Origin: Microbotryum silenes-acaulis
Taxonomy: Eukaryota; Basidiomycota; Microbotryomycetes; Microbotryales; Microbotryaceae
Assembly (NCBI GenBank): GCA_003665825.1
Contig: QPFY01000017.1
Coordinates: forward strand, 496,001-560,000
Length of the DNA: 64,000 bases
Direction: 5' to 3'
Shown here: one piece after another, positions 45,634 through 57,129 of the stretch
Layout of the letters: each line of letters starts with the position of its first letter
Position numbering within the stretch: position 1 is the stretch's first letter
The notes under the pieces: generated by a model
Told to the model about the DNA's origin: nothing
What the model saw: the letters and a program-made list of their open reading frames with translations, nothing else
Databases searched by the model: none
Program-made: the position numbers and the translations under genes

Positions 45634-47105
45634 TTTCGGGAGCGCCGACGGGAGGACGACGAGCACAGATCCTGTTCGATGCTGCGGTCCCTTGGAACGG
45701 CTAGTCTCGATTTAGGTCTAATAGAGCCTTCTGAAGCTTGGTAATCGGTAACGATAGCACCAGGGTAGCTGCCGCGCTTCAAGGGGAGGAGTCTGGATGC
45801 GTTCGCCCGTATTAGACAGGCGTCGCGACAGGTGATACCGCGTTAATTTCTTAGGGGCGCCGGCGTCAGCGCTAGCGCGCGCGCGGAAATCGCCCGTCGC
45901 GACTTGCGACTTCTTGCGAACGTGCACCAAGGTCGACGGGGGACGCGATAGGTACCAGCGTTTGGTCAACACAGTCCAATCTGAGGGAATTGGGGAGCCG
46001 GGAACTGGTGAGGAGAGATACACAGCAGCTTCGTCAGCAGATACAGAGCAAGGAACCGCCGCGTCAGCATCAGTTCTTTGACATTCAGCCGAGGCCGTCG
46101 CTGCCCTGCGTGTCGCACTACATATCCACTCACCAAGCGACCGCCATCCACCCAGGGTATGTGTGTTGAAGAAATCAAGTAAACCCGCTCACTGCCAAAT
46201 GATTGATGCAAAGGGTATCGCGTCCCAGTGACGAAAGGTGAAGGGGGTGGGGCCGACTCCCGTCGGCTGAACAGTGGCGCGAGTCGCAGCTGACGGTGAG
46301 GGCGCTCTGGGCAAGAAACGAACAACCAGTGCCCTGCCGCCTCTATTGTTGAATAGAGACGGGTGACTTATAATCGAAATACGGCGAAGGGACAGAGAGA
46401 ACCCCGAATGCCCCTGGCCCCCACCCCGCCCCAGGCTGAAACGGGTCTTGCGACAGGGGTAATGGCGGAGGGGCCCGCTCAAAGCTGACTCTTTGAACGC
46501 CGAGCACGCTTTTGGTTTCGAAGGTGCAAAATGCGAAGGGCGGCGAAGAAAATACACCGGCAAATGAACGGCTCTAGTCCAGTGTGCATCTCCGTCTCGG
46601 TTCCCTCGTCGGAAGCGGATCTCTTTTCATTTGAAATTTAGTGTTGTCGCCAGTCTCAGGTGGCTCCTCAAGGCGCGCTCGAGTGCATCCGTGCCAAAAC
46701 CAGGCCTAAGGCTACGATCGACTTGACCGGCGCGGTGTTTTTATCGCCGACCGGAAATCACCTCCTCGCCCTGGGAGCTCTTTGGGCCTGACTAGCCTGA
46801 CTCCTGAGCGGGGTCTGACGATCATCTCCGTCCACTCGCGGTTCCGGGTCTGGCCATCGCAACGGTCAGGTGTGCTGCACCGGGGCAAACCGCATCCGGG
46901 GCGAGGGGCGAGGGGCGAGGGACCGGCTTCACTGGCTCCGACAAGAAGCGAGAAGGCCGTCGACCGCGCCTCGCGCCGACCGGCGGTGAAAATCACTCAA
47001 ATACGTGATTGTACTTCCAACATCATTAAAACTTATATCTAGAACAAACCTTATTTAGTGGAGGGGGTACTGAAAACATAAGTTCAATGCCGTGTGACAG
47101 CCTGT
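45634..47105. other. 1.5-kb gap between membrane-protein gene and Zn2Cys6 factor
   Basis: Likely contains an unresolved 5' exon and promoter of the membrane-protein gene and the 3' flank of the transcription factor. Several minus frames (45718-46563, 46712-46996) are not supported by family words. A GGGGCGAGGGGCGAGGG direct repeat lies at about 46900-46920. Confidence 0.4.
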
Positions 47106-49502
47106 TTAAAATATAAAGGTGACGAAGAGACCCTGCTGCTCGAGCGTTTCCTTCCAGTCAACGGGCCATCCCCGCTCATCCGTCAGTTGCCAAATGCGTT
47201 CCACTGCAGCCAAATTTTCGTCGGCCAACCTGGGTCGAGACAAAGTCGCCCAAGTCAGTAACTTTTCCTAGCCAATTTAGGTTTCTCGCACCCCTCAGAC
47301 TCACTTTTGCGGCCGACACCTTTTTAGCGCCTCCCGACAAAGGCTCCTCTCCTGATGGGTCAACGCGACCGTAGCAGCCAAGAACCACGGTGCAGCGCGA
47401 TGCGAATGAACGCTCGAGAAGTGCAGGTTCTCCTCCATCCTTCGTTGATTGTCCTCCTGACTTCTCCCTTCGCCCATCGGGACCGCCGAGTGGTGGATGT
47501 GAGGATCGGGGACGTCGCGGCACGTCGTCGCCAACGTCTCGACCGTCCGACTACCCAACGCCAAGGACTGCTGCAATGCGCGCCGAATGGGGACCGCCAA
47601 AGGACCCGCGCGATGAACGGTCTGGTGAAAGTAGATGATCGTCGCTTGACGCCACATCTCGTGCGTCGTCAGGTCGTCCATCCGTCGTACGGCGTCGTCC
47701 GTCATCGAGCCTAAAGGGATCCAGTCGTTGATGGCCACTTCGATCAGCATTGCCCGCCGCTGGTACTCGTCGGGGTCGAGTGAGAGTCGCTCGAATGCCA
47801 AATTGCTGGTCGCGCCAAGGCAGAGCATCAAACCCATCGGAAGGCCACCGAGTAGATGCAGAGCCTCTGTCGTGACGATCGGATCTGGTGGGTCGGGCGA
47901 GGTTGAGGAATCCGGTTCGGAAGGTGGCATCCCTGGCGCTCCGACGAGATGAAACAAGGTGGGATGGGATCGAAGGCAAACCGAGCGTAGCACGTCGGCG
48001 TATGCAAAAGAGCGGAGCAAAACCGAAGATGGGCCCGACAGGGTGTGCAAGTCGATCTTGGGCTTGGGTCCCATCGCCTCGCTGACAAAGTAGTCGCCCA
48101 GGAGCAAGATCGCATACGACGCAGCAGCTCCCCACTGTTCGAGCTGGTACATCTGGAGGTCAAAGACGGCGAGCAGTTGCGCCTCGAGGGGTATACGGCT
48201 CGTTTGGAGGTGCTCGACGGCTTGCTGAAAGTAGGCGTTGGACTGAGCGATCAACCTCTCCCTCGTCTCGGTCGAGCCTTGATCCTCCATCGTCTTGGCC
48301 CGAAACAGCAGGCACAGAGCGAGGCACGCCGATTTGCCGAGCGACGAAGAAAAGGCGACGTCGGTCATGCGATGCCGCAATATGTCGCGCACGGGCTTCG
48401 GCATCGACGAGAAGAACGCATCGTTGAGCGCGTTGTAAATTGGGATCGATTCGAGTTGCGTCAACGCCTCGGCGAGGGACGCTTCCTCTTCGACCTGGGC
48501 GGAACCTATCATGTTGGTGGCAGGCATTGACGACGGTGTCGTGTTCGCCGATAGAGTTACGCTAGGGCTCCCGTGACGTCGGCCCATAGCCGAGACCGTG
48601 ACAGGGGTCGAATTCGTAGGAGTCGATTCCGAATGCGCCATCGAGCATCCCACGGGAATTGACCAGTCGGCAGTGAGGTTCGAGGCATCTATGGCCGGAT
48701 TCAACGATTCGAAGAAGGATTCGATGTCGTGCATCTGCGACAGGTCGGTGATAGGAGCGAGCGTCGAATCGAAATAGGCCGTGGGCGGATCCTCGGTGCT
48801 CGCCGGCAGAGTTGTTGCGTGGGGTGGCGGTAAAGACTGAGAGTGGTAGGGGGTCACAACGACGGGGTAGTTGGTGCCATGGATCGAGGATCCGGCGTGT
48901 ACGGGAGCGATCGGCGAAGACGGTGAGTGCATCGAGCCGGCCAATATGTGCATGGGAAGCGCCGAGGCAGGTACGCCCGCGTAGGCCAACGAGCGCGGTA
49001 TCGGGCCATAAGACGGCGGGGTATAGAGGTGGCTCGAGGTCGATTGCACGGGGGACGCGCTCGACGAGGACGAATGGTGTTCGTGACGGGACAAGGCGAT
49101 CGGTGCCGACGATGAAGGTTCAGCCTCATTGCGAGCTGTCGCCGTCGCACTTGATTCGACTCGAGCGAGACGTCGAGGTATCGGAGTTCCGTCGGACGGT
49201 GGCGCGGGCACGCACACCGAGTTGTTGTTCTGACATCGCTGACAGGTCCCTTCGTGATCGTAGTTACCTGGGCACCTCTTTGGGTATGATGGAGCAAGTG
49301 GAGGGCACGCGAGGGCATTAAGTACAGGCACGATGGAGATTGAAATCGGGCAACTCGGCTTCTTCACGACGGCGAGCGAGCGGCAGCCAGTGATACAACA
49401 CCGACTCACCTTCTTCCTCCTTCGACAAGTCAAACAACCCGTTTTCGTTCGAGTGAATTTGGGTTTTGCTTCGGGCGAGGCTTCAGCATCAGGATTCGAC
49501 AT
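47106..49502 (-). CDS. Zn(II)2Cys6 transcription factor
   Basis: Proposed CDS: complement of 47106-47229, 47305-49277, 49410-49502; 729 aa. Splicing a 132-nt frame-neutral intron (49278-49409) joins TKTGCLTCRRRKK to RCPGNYDHEGTCQRCQNNNSVC, forming a fungal binuclear zinc cluster at residues ~22-52. The middle and C-terminal part (LAEALTQLESIPIYNALNDAF, ILRHRMTDVAFSS, ACLALCLLFRAKTMED) resembles the fungal-specific regulatory domain often called Fungal_trans_2. It is a nuclear DNA-binding regulator with unknown targets. The nearby secreted lipases are a possible but untested regulon. The final exon supplies WQLTDERGWPVDW and a short end. If the first intron is retained, 44 residues split the zinc cluster. 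Confidence 0.88.
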
Positions 49503-50509
49503 GATGCTACTTACAGCCGACTAGACCAGTTCGAGCAAGTTGATTGGGCGAAGTGTCGCGACGAGAGCGCGGGGGACGCCTGCAGGCGTTCGCAGTGTGG
49601 GGGATCCAGACAGACGGATATGAGAGCGAAAGTGCCAGTCGATCGTCGTGGACTGCCAACCGGTTGACCACCACAAAGGGGCCAAAGACAGAGGGGTTTG
49701 GCCTTCGGGCAGCGTGATCGATTGCCGTACCACGCGGCCAATCGGGGAATCCGAGTGGGCTGTACGGCCCTCCCCCTCCCCCAAGATCTTCGTCTGGATA
49801 AATGTCCCACTAGCGGAAGAACGACCCTGGACAGGAGAGAGAAGCGGCGACGGCACTGGGATGGAAGCCCCTTCGATCCGCGGCCATGGCAAGCGGGGCC
49901 AAGCGGAGGCAAGTTATTTGCGCCAGCCCGTGCTCACAGAATCCCCCAGATGCGCTCACGTGATTGGCTGAAGGTGTTAAGCGCGCCACATGAGACCTGC
50001 ACCCTGTGCTGCGTGCGACTACTGCCAAAGTCGCTCGACCAAGTTGAATGAGAATAATGAGACTTTAAATTCCAACCAGCGTACAAAAAAGAGGCGACTC
50101 TATTAATGGATCGTGAGCCAGCTGCCGAGTTCGACCTTGACCAAGCACGTCACGTCGCTCCGGCGCAAGTCCGCCGACGCACGACAGATCAACCCCTCTG
50201 CACCGCCTTATTAGACGTCCGCGTCAACAGCGTAAAGTCCGCTCCTTTTTTTTCTTTTTCTTTTTCTTTTCCGAACCTCATCCTCATTGCCGAACTCGTC
50301 ATCGCCATCGCGTTCGCGGTCCTGCCTTTGTACGACTAATAGTCCGCTCGCTCTCAGACCTCGAGTCGTTGTCGGGGGCCACCTACAAGCTCCTGCATCC
50401 ACCACCACAGCTGGCACTCAGGTCGGCTCGCCTCCTGTTTCCTCAAGTCAAAGCCCCTGGACGACCGTTGGTTAGCTCGACATCACCTCCCTTGTATCGA
50501 CACATCGAC
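49503..50509. promoter_or_regulatory. Divergent region, Zn2Cys6 factor (-) and SIKE-like gene (+)
   Basis: About 1 kb of shared upstream sequence. A pyrimidine run (TTTTTTTTCTTTTTC) lies at about 50246-50268. An upstream exon of the SIKE-like gene cannot be ruled out because the frame is open back to 50369 without ATG. Confidence 0.4.
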
Positions 50510-51836
50510 ATGACGCTCGTCGACGCGCACCTGCAAGGCGTGTCCGACCTTGACAAGCTGTGGAACCTGCTCGTCGAGCTGTCATCGCAGCTGTCCCACA
50601 ACCGACAGCAGACCGAGGAATTGCACAGACGTGCAGAAGAGCTCAAGGTGGGTTCTTTGTGTTGGAATCTTGTCGACGGAGTGACGTGCACTGACCCTCG
50701 TGGCTGCTGGCGGCATTAGACCCAAGCGATCCACAACCAGACCGGCTACACCCTCCGCCGCTTCAACTTGGACGTCAGCAGTGGTCAGTCTATGCTCTAT
50801 CTTGGATCAGAGACCCGCACTCTCTCATGTTCACATCGCATTTGGCTCTTGTGATGGCACGCGACGCGATCGCACGCAATCCCACAGTCGAGTTCGACTC
50901 GGAGCTTGAACGACAGAACGTTAACCTCGTCAACGAGAACCAGGCACTGCACCAAGAGAACCGGGCACTCTCGATCCTACTCAAGGACTATGAGGCCACG
51001 CTGGAGAATGTGATGGGCAAATTCAGGGCTCATGCGGTCAGTAGAGATCCTGGCCCGCCCAGGTCTCCACCTCGAGGGCGGGTTGAGCTGATCAAGTCGA
51101 GAATTGCATCTCCCCCCGTTTTATTTCTTCATAGGCCGCAACGCAGCAACACCACCTCGATCTTGTGCGACATTACGAGTCGCTCCTTCTCAACCCGGAC
51201 CCTTCGTCTTCGGCGGCACTGGACGAACGTGGCAACTCAATCGACCCTAGCTCGCCCGATTCGCACCCCAGCTCCTCGGGCGCTATTGACCCTCTGCACC
51301 TCAATTTGTCCCTCTCCCATGTTGCGTCCTTGATCCGGAAAGCCGTGCGAGCCATGAACGGCGAGGACCCGGAATCGATCGACTCACTTCCTCTATCCCC
51401 GATCGATCCCTCGGCCGCTTCCTTTTTCTCTGGCGCAACCGCCTCCGAATCTTTGGCTGCTTCTTCGGCTTCCACATCCTCGGACACGTCGTCCAGGAGC
51501 AGGATTCCCCAAACCCGACCTTACGATGTCACAGAAGGAGGCTATATCGGGAAAGGAGCGACGAGCGAACCGCATTACCTGCCCACGACGTCGACATCGA
51601 GTCTCGTCCAAACACCCCCTCTGAACGCCGTCGACGCGCAACACAAAACCATGGCAGGCCATGCGTTGCACAGGAAAGAGGTGCTGGGACCCGTCGACGA
51701 TGCGCTGGAGAAGGAAATTGAGATCGCAGCATTGAGGAAGGAGAATCGTGAATTGAGGTATGCTCTAGGGATCGAGGAAAGAGAGCAGTCTCGGGAGGAA
51801 GACGAACTCGGTGGTCGGGGATTGTTGAATCCGTGA
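50510..51836 (+). CDS. SIKE/FGFR1OP2-family coiled-coil protein (STRIPAK-associated type)
   Basis: Proposed CDS: 50510-50647, 50720-50783, 50888-51036, 51135-51836; 350 aa. The N-terminal half is coiled coil and matches the SIKE/FGFR1OP2 pattern: LDKLWNLLVELSSQLSHNRQ, TQAIHNQTGYTLRRFNLDVS, ELERQNVNLVNENQALHQEN, LLKDYEATLENVMGKFRAH. After a Ser-rich middle part it ends with a second short coil (EKEIEIAALRKENRELRYAL). In animals and filamentous fungi such proteins are subunits of STRIPAK phosphatase/kinase complexes, which control cell fusion and development. Complex membership here is inferred from family only. Confidence 0.68.
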
Positions 51837-52363
51837 GCGCGAGATCGGGGTCGGGGTGCGTGTGTATGTATTGCTGTATGAAAATGGCAGGTTGTATCCC
51901 CTCATACGTCCAATTCGGTGACGTGAGAGATCTGGGTACGCCTCTTGAGTCGCTGAGGAGGCTCAAGTGGAGGTGCCTGCTGTATAGTAGCTCGTCGTTT
52001 CAGTGCGATTGATCTAATTGAGCTAAAATTAGGTGCGCGTGATCGAGCGGGTCGCACGAGAAGGGACTCGGCTCGGCTCGGTTCACTCCGAGGCCCTCGC
52101 GGAGAACGAAGCCGCCGTTCGCCGCTCGCGGTTCGCTCTCCGTCTCCCCCTTCATCTGCTACCGAACACACTACTAGTATCAGAAGCCGCACACGACTCT
52201 CGAATCGACTCGACAGACGTTCAGCAAAGCTGGCCTCGACTCGAGCGTAAAGCGCTTGTCCGTCACGTCGCACAGAAGTGGTTCGGCCTTCCGTCATCCG
52301 CTACGCATCTCGGACTTGGGGGTCGCACGAGAATCACAACCGCATCGACACACCAGATCAGCA
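51837..52363. other. Gap between SIKE-like gene and bZIP gene
   Basis: 527 bp with the SIKE-like 3' flank and bZIP promoter. Opposing frames at 51902-52392 lack family content. No repeat or RNA gene seen. Confidence 0.4.
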
Positions 52364-54839
52364 ATGCCACCGGCCAGGAAAGCGACGAGTGAACCCATCG
52401 ATTCTGTAAGTTGTCCACACATTACCGATTTTGTAAAGTAACTGACCCTTGCTAACGCTCAACATCTCTTTTGAAACCCCAAATCTCACGACGCCGCCCG
52501 CACCTTCACGCATGTCACAGGATCACGAGCATGAAACGGAGGACGAGGATCATAGAGGAGATGGGGGCAAGGGCAAGGGGAAGAAGACGACCAAGTCAAA
52601 GTGCGTTGCAAACCTCACTGCGTTGCAGCCTCTGGGCCCCTCGCCGTCGGTTACGTTACCCGATCCCCGAGTTTCGCGGGGAGCAACTGGCTCGGGACTG
52701 GGGTGACCGCTTTGAAGTACTGACACCTGCTTGCTTTCCTGCACTCAACCGAGTAGAGAGTCCGCTCAACGTAAACAGCAGAACCGACTAGCCCAACGTG
52801 AATTTCGTCAGGTTCGTCCACACCTCGACCCTGTCCGGGGGGGACAGCGGTCAAGTTCACTATCGCATCAATTCACCGCTAACGCCGATCATCCCTGCTG
52901 GTCCCTTTGACCTGGGCCAATCCAGCGCAAGCAAGCCTATGTTAAAGAACTCGAAGTTCGGGTCAACCTCTTGGCTCGGTCCAAAGATGATCAGTTGGAA
53001 GGGATGAAATTGGTCGGTCCATCGTGGCTTCGTAAATTCCACGAACGACCGACTGATACTGAGGTCTTGATGGGTCGCAGACGATTCGTACGCTGTTGGA
53101 TGAGAACCAAGAGCTGAGGGAAGTGCTGGGTCATTTGGGTCGATTCATCGTACGTTATCGAGCATTATCGTCGATATCATGACAGGACTTTCTTGCCTCA
53201 GCTCCGAAGGAGTCGGTCACTGACCTCCACCTCCACATTGTCATTGTCGCGATACCGCAGGGCTCGGGACTTGGTGGCTGTCTGCCCGAAATTGGCCTTA
53301 GCCCAGAAGGTCAGTAAATGATGGGATGGTTGGAGTGCAGATTTGCTCTTTAGGAACGTTCTGTGTTGACCAGAGTGCGATACCCATATACAGAGCTCAA
53401 GAGGTTGGCCACCCGAGGTCGATTGGATGCCGTTCACAAGATCATGGAGCAGATGGATCGAAAGGATTCGAAAGATCAAGATCCATGGGCTCGTAAACGG
53501 AGTTCGAGTCAGAACGGGCGAGCGGAATCGTCGAACCCAAATGCCGCCCATGGAACTTCCGGGCAGACCACCGCGACGACGAGTGGTAGTGGCGACGCCA
53601 CCGAGTCGGACAAGTCTAAAGGGAAGAAGAGGGCCCGAACCTTGGATTCGATATCGAGCCTTCCGTCGCAACCCGCCGAATTCGATGCGATGAACGACTT
53701 GAATGGGTACTTTGCCATTGACCCGACGTCCATGGCACCTTGGAGTCAGGGCTTGCAAGATGAACCGAATGGATCCGTTGGAGGTGTTTCATTGGTGCCG
53801 AGCAACGGCCAACGAATCACGCCTCGGCAGATTGTCCGAGAACGACAACTGCTCGAAGGGTACCCTCCCGCCACAGCGACGACAACATCAACTACACCAG
53901 CTTTCGGCATCGGAGCTATGTCGAACAAGAACGCGACGGATCTCGGTGCGTCGTCGTCCTCGGTCACGGGTGCTTCCTCCATCTCTCCCGATCCGCCCTA
54001 TCACCACAACACCCACGAATCAACGTCAACGCTCGAGGACGCGCGGTCCGAGATGCGCCAACAGCACGAGGAAGCGAATGCGGTGATCAGAGACCTGATC
54101 ATGTCGTTCAACTTTTCGAGCGAATTCTGGACCAGTACGGACGACGATGGGGTTAAGATGTTTGCCGAATTCGTCAGTACACTCTGAAAGAAGGTGGAAC
54201 GAAGAGGATATAACAAACTGATGCACCGTCACATTATGCAGATAAGGAACCTCTTGTCGCACCCAACGGACAACTCCAAGCTACAAGCGCTCCAGCTGAT
54301 AGCATGCAAGTCCTCTCCAAAGGGCGCCTTGCCCACCACGTCACACTCACCAAGCTTCGGATTTCTTTTTGCCTCAGATCACGTCCGGAACAAGCTCGAA
54401 AACCCATCGTACCACCTCCCCCTGGCCTTACGAGCGACCGAGATTCAGCAATCGATCCCTCACCCCCCCTGGGTCGACGGTATCATCTTCTCTTCACTTA
54501 GGGATCGGGTGATCCTATTACCCAAAGGTCGATGCGATCTACCCGTCTTATGGAGCGATATGATGGATCATGTCGAATGTCATGAGAATTCGGATTGGTG
54601 AGTTCAAAACCCCATCTTCTTTCAAACAGGAGTTTTGCGTCCGTCCTAACTTTGAGAAAGATCACACTCTTTTCTTCTTTCGCTGCAGTCTCTCCCCAGC
54701 GAATTGGGAGGTTTCGGAACACTTTATGAAAAAGTACTGGTACTTGATCGACGAGAACGTGTTGAAGATCAGTAATCGATGGAGGATGGAGCGAGGGGAA
54801 CGGATGTTGGAAATGAAGGATCTCGTACCCCTTCAATGA
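52364..54839 (+). CDS. bZIP transcription factor with C-terminal DUF3425-type domain
   Basis: Proposed CDS: 52364-52405, 52521-52600, 52757-52811, 52926-53012, 53081-53149, 53202-53309, 53354-54172, 54242-54305, 54378-54597, 54689-54839; 564 aa. The basic region spans two exons (KESAQRKQQNRLAQREFRQ then RKQAYVKELEVRV) and the zipper continues through LLDENQELREVLGHL, as in Yap/AP-1-like fungal bZIPs. The C-terminal third carries SHPTDNSKLQALQLI, HPPWVDGIIFSSLRDRVIL and WEVSEHFMKKYWYLIDEN, the DUF3425 pattern paired with fungal bZIPs. The intron at 54306-54377 begins GCAAGT, a GC-AG intron, and is needed for frame. The intron at 53310-53353 is only 44 nt. It is a nuclear regulator; target genes are unknown. 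Confidence 0.85.
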
Positions 54840-54845
54840 CAAGGT

Positions 54846-54865
54846 GGGGGGGGGGGGGGGGGGGG
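54846..54865 (+). repeat. 20-bp G homopolymer
   Basis: An uninterrupted run of 20 G just after the bZIP stop codon (54839). It is in the bZIP 3' UTR on the sense strand. Confidence 0.95.
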
Positions 54866-55338
54866 AAGAGGAGTATAGCCATGAAGCGAATGATTTGTTG
54901 GTGCTCTTGTAAATGCAAAGTTAGTTGTTTGTGCTTTGTAATGCACCGCAGGTGAAATCTGTTGAATTCGGAAAAGAAATGAAAGTTGTGCCCCCCTCTC
55001 GCACGCCCTAGGTGGGGCCCCGTCGGGCTGAATTGTTACTTGATAATCTGTCGTGTCTGCTCTCACATCCTCGCAGTAGGACTTTTCAATGACAAGAGGC
55101 GTACGGGAGGGGATGCTCCTGAAACGTCTGCTGAGGAGAACCCCCGTCGGGGTCGTAGTCGGAATAAGAGGTGTTCCTCCCATAAATCCCCCAAAAAAAC
55201 CCTCATAGGGTTCGGCAGAACAGCGGTACGACGCATTACACAGATTCGGGTACATCTGTGAGGGTTAGGTAGGGATCACTACTACTGCGTGGTTGACAGA
55301 TGGACGAAGTTGCGGGCCACGATTATAACCCGTTGCTT

Positions 55339-55355
55339 GGGGGGGGGGGGGGGGG
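55339..55355 (+). repeat. 17-bp G homopolymer followed by TCCCCGGGGGTCC
   Basis: A run of 17 G, then TCCCCGGGGG. It lies about 60-80 bp beyond the stop codon of the minus-strand VWA gene, where it would read as a C run in that transcript. Confidence 0.95.
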
Positions 55356-55417
55356 TCCCCGGGGGTCCGCGAACTTTGTAAACCGTCTGAAAATCAGAGT
55401 TCTGCCGCCCGTCCTGA

Positions 55418-56743
55418 TTACTGATTATCGATACTCCGATTCATACCCCCCAGCAAAGCCTTCATTAAATACTCGACGTTCAACTGACCCCCCTGGACAT
55501 CGAACAGTGTCGTATCGACGATATCCCGAATGCCGTGTTTCTCACGTAGGTCGTCGTCGAGGGAACGCAGGGATTGGGCGGCTTCGTCGTCGGTACCGAT
55601 TTGTACGAATTGGATACCGAGTTGGAAGCTGGAGGAAGAGAAAGAGAAGAAAACGATGAGTGGTCAGAGAGGGACGTTTTGAAATAGAGTCGCATGGGCT
55701 CGATGAACTGACGGTGGCATGCGCATCTTGTCGAGACGTTGGGCCATTTCCACGATTACGGGTTCGGCCGCTTCGCCACGGTCCGGTGCACCATCGGTCA
55801 AAACGATGAGCTATGGAGAGATAAGATGTTAGGCGCGCGTGACGTAGATGAGTTGGGGACGACCACGAGTGCGAGAACCTACGTTCATGGGCTTCGGTCG
55901 AGGGTATCCACTCGGTTTACCCCTGTTGGGCAGAACATTCGGATCAGCGACAAATTTGTGCTCTCCTCGCGAGACGAGTACTCGGAGGTTCTACGTACTC
56001 GACGGCCCAGTTCTCCAAATTCGAGACGTACGGATCCAAGACCCTCCTCAACGCACTCGCGGTCGGTGTCGATTTGGATGGCCAGACTTTTTGGAACAGT
56101 TGCAACAACTCGGGCGCGGAACGAGAGGTGGCGTGATGGCGCGAGTTGAAGAAGTAGATGTCGACGCCGTCGTCGTCGTAGCGGATAGCGGTCTGGATCA
56201 CCGCGGCTAGGGCAGGGGCCAGTTGGTCTTCCTATTCTCGGGAGCAAGTGAAGGAATGTGAGCGTGTGGAGGGAGCGCCTCTTTGGTGGGGAGTAGTAGA
56301 CGCTCACCCAGAACATCTCCATCGATCCTGAATCATCGACGAGGAAAACGGTGTCGTACCTTTTGAGAGCTGGGGTCGTGGGCACCGAGGAAGGAGTGTG
56401 AGTCAGATATGGCTCGTCTGATGGGCCAGACGGTCTCGACGGTAGACTGCTGACCTTGAAGTGGATCCTCCCTTCCACTCGCCGCTGCGGGCGGTTGGTA
56501 GTACTGTTGAGGAGGGGGTTGACTGGGAGCCGCATACGCGTGTTGTTGTGCAGATTGTTGCTGCTGCTGTTGCTGCTGTTGGTACTGCTGATGCTGTTGC
56601 GGCGGCTGTGGGTACGCCTGTTGCTGGTGGTGGGGCTGTGCTCCTCCGGACGACGCTTGCGGAGGTGGGGGCGCGTAGTGGGTGTGGCTTGCAGACGACT
56701 TTTTGGATGAGGAGGAGGACGACAGCTTGCTAAAGAGGCCCAT
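55418..56743 (-). CDS. VWA-domain protein with poly-Gln N-terminus
   Basis: Proposed CDS: complement of 55418-55628, 55713-55810, 55883-55922, 55999-56231, 56308-56369, 56455-56743; 310 aa. Residues 1-96 are Ser-rich then Gln/Pro-rich with a nine-Gln run. The VWA domain begins LKRYDTVFLVDDSGSM, with the MIDAS residues DxSxS at 108-112. It goes on with DIYFFNSRHHAT, LIVLTDGAPDRGE, FQLGIQFVQIGTD and IVDTTLFD. Single-domain VWA proteins of this kind are common in basidiomycetes and presumably bind a metal-dependent ligand; no substrate is known. Donor GTACGT at 55998 is preferred over nearby alternatives because it keeps frame. Confidence 0.85.
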
Positions 56744-57129
56744 GGTGATGGTATCTTTGAAGTGTGATTGGAGCAGAGGCGAGAGAGAAGCTCGGCTGAG
56801 TTGACCGAGTCGAGAGCACGGCGGACTTGACTCTGCGAGCATGACGTCGATCGCCCTCCGCCAAGCCATCGAGCTGATGCGCATACACCCAGCTCTCCAG
56901 ATCGCGCAGCTTACGAACTGTCACCTAATGCGCTTCATCAGCACACATCAACGGAGCGCCATTTGCGTGTTTGGATACCCAGGACAGCTTTGGAGCTTTG
57001 TTTTGGTGTATTTCTCTCGTCAGAACCCTCAAGACACTGGAAGCGATCACAGGCTCTCATCTCCCGAAGGCCGGTCTCAATGCAACATCTTCCGGATCCC
57101 GTCTCAGCGCAACCTCCTCCCAAAACCTC
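56744..57129. other. Gap upstream of the VWA gene
   Basis: 386 bp between the VWA start and PET191 stop, both on the minus strand. A plus-strand frame (56841-57440) runs antisense through PET191 and is not called. No repeat seen. Confidence 0.4.

Larger units (their letters stand above)
54840..55417. other. Convergent gap with two long G homopolymers
   Basis: 578 bp between the 3' ends of the bZIP (+) and VWA (-) genes. It contains G runs at 54846-54865 and 55339-55355. No gene supported; opposing frames at 54833-55255 and 54986-55261 have no family content. Confidence 0.5.
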
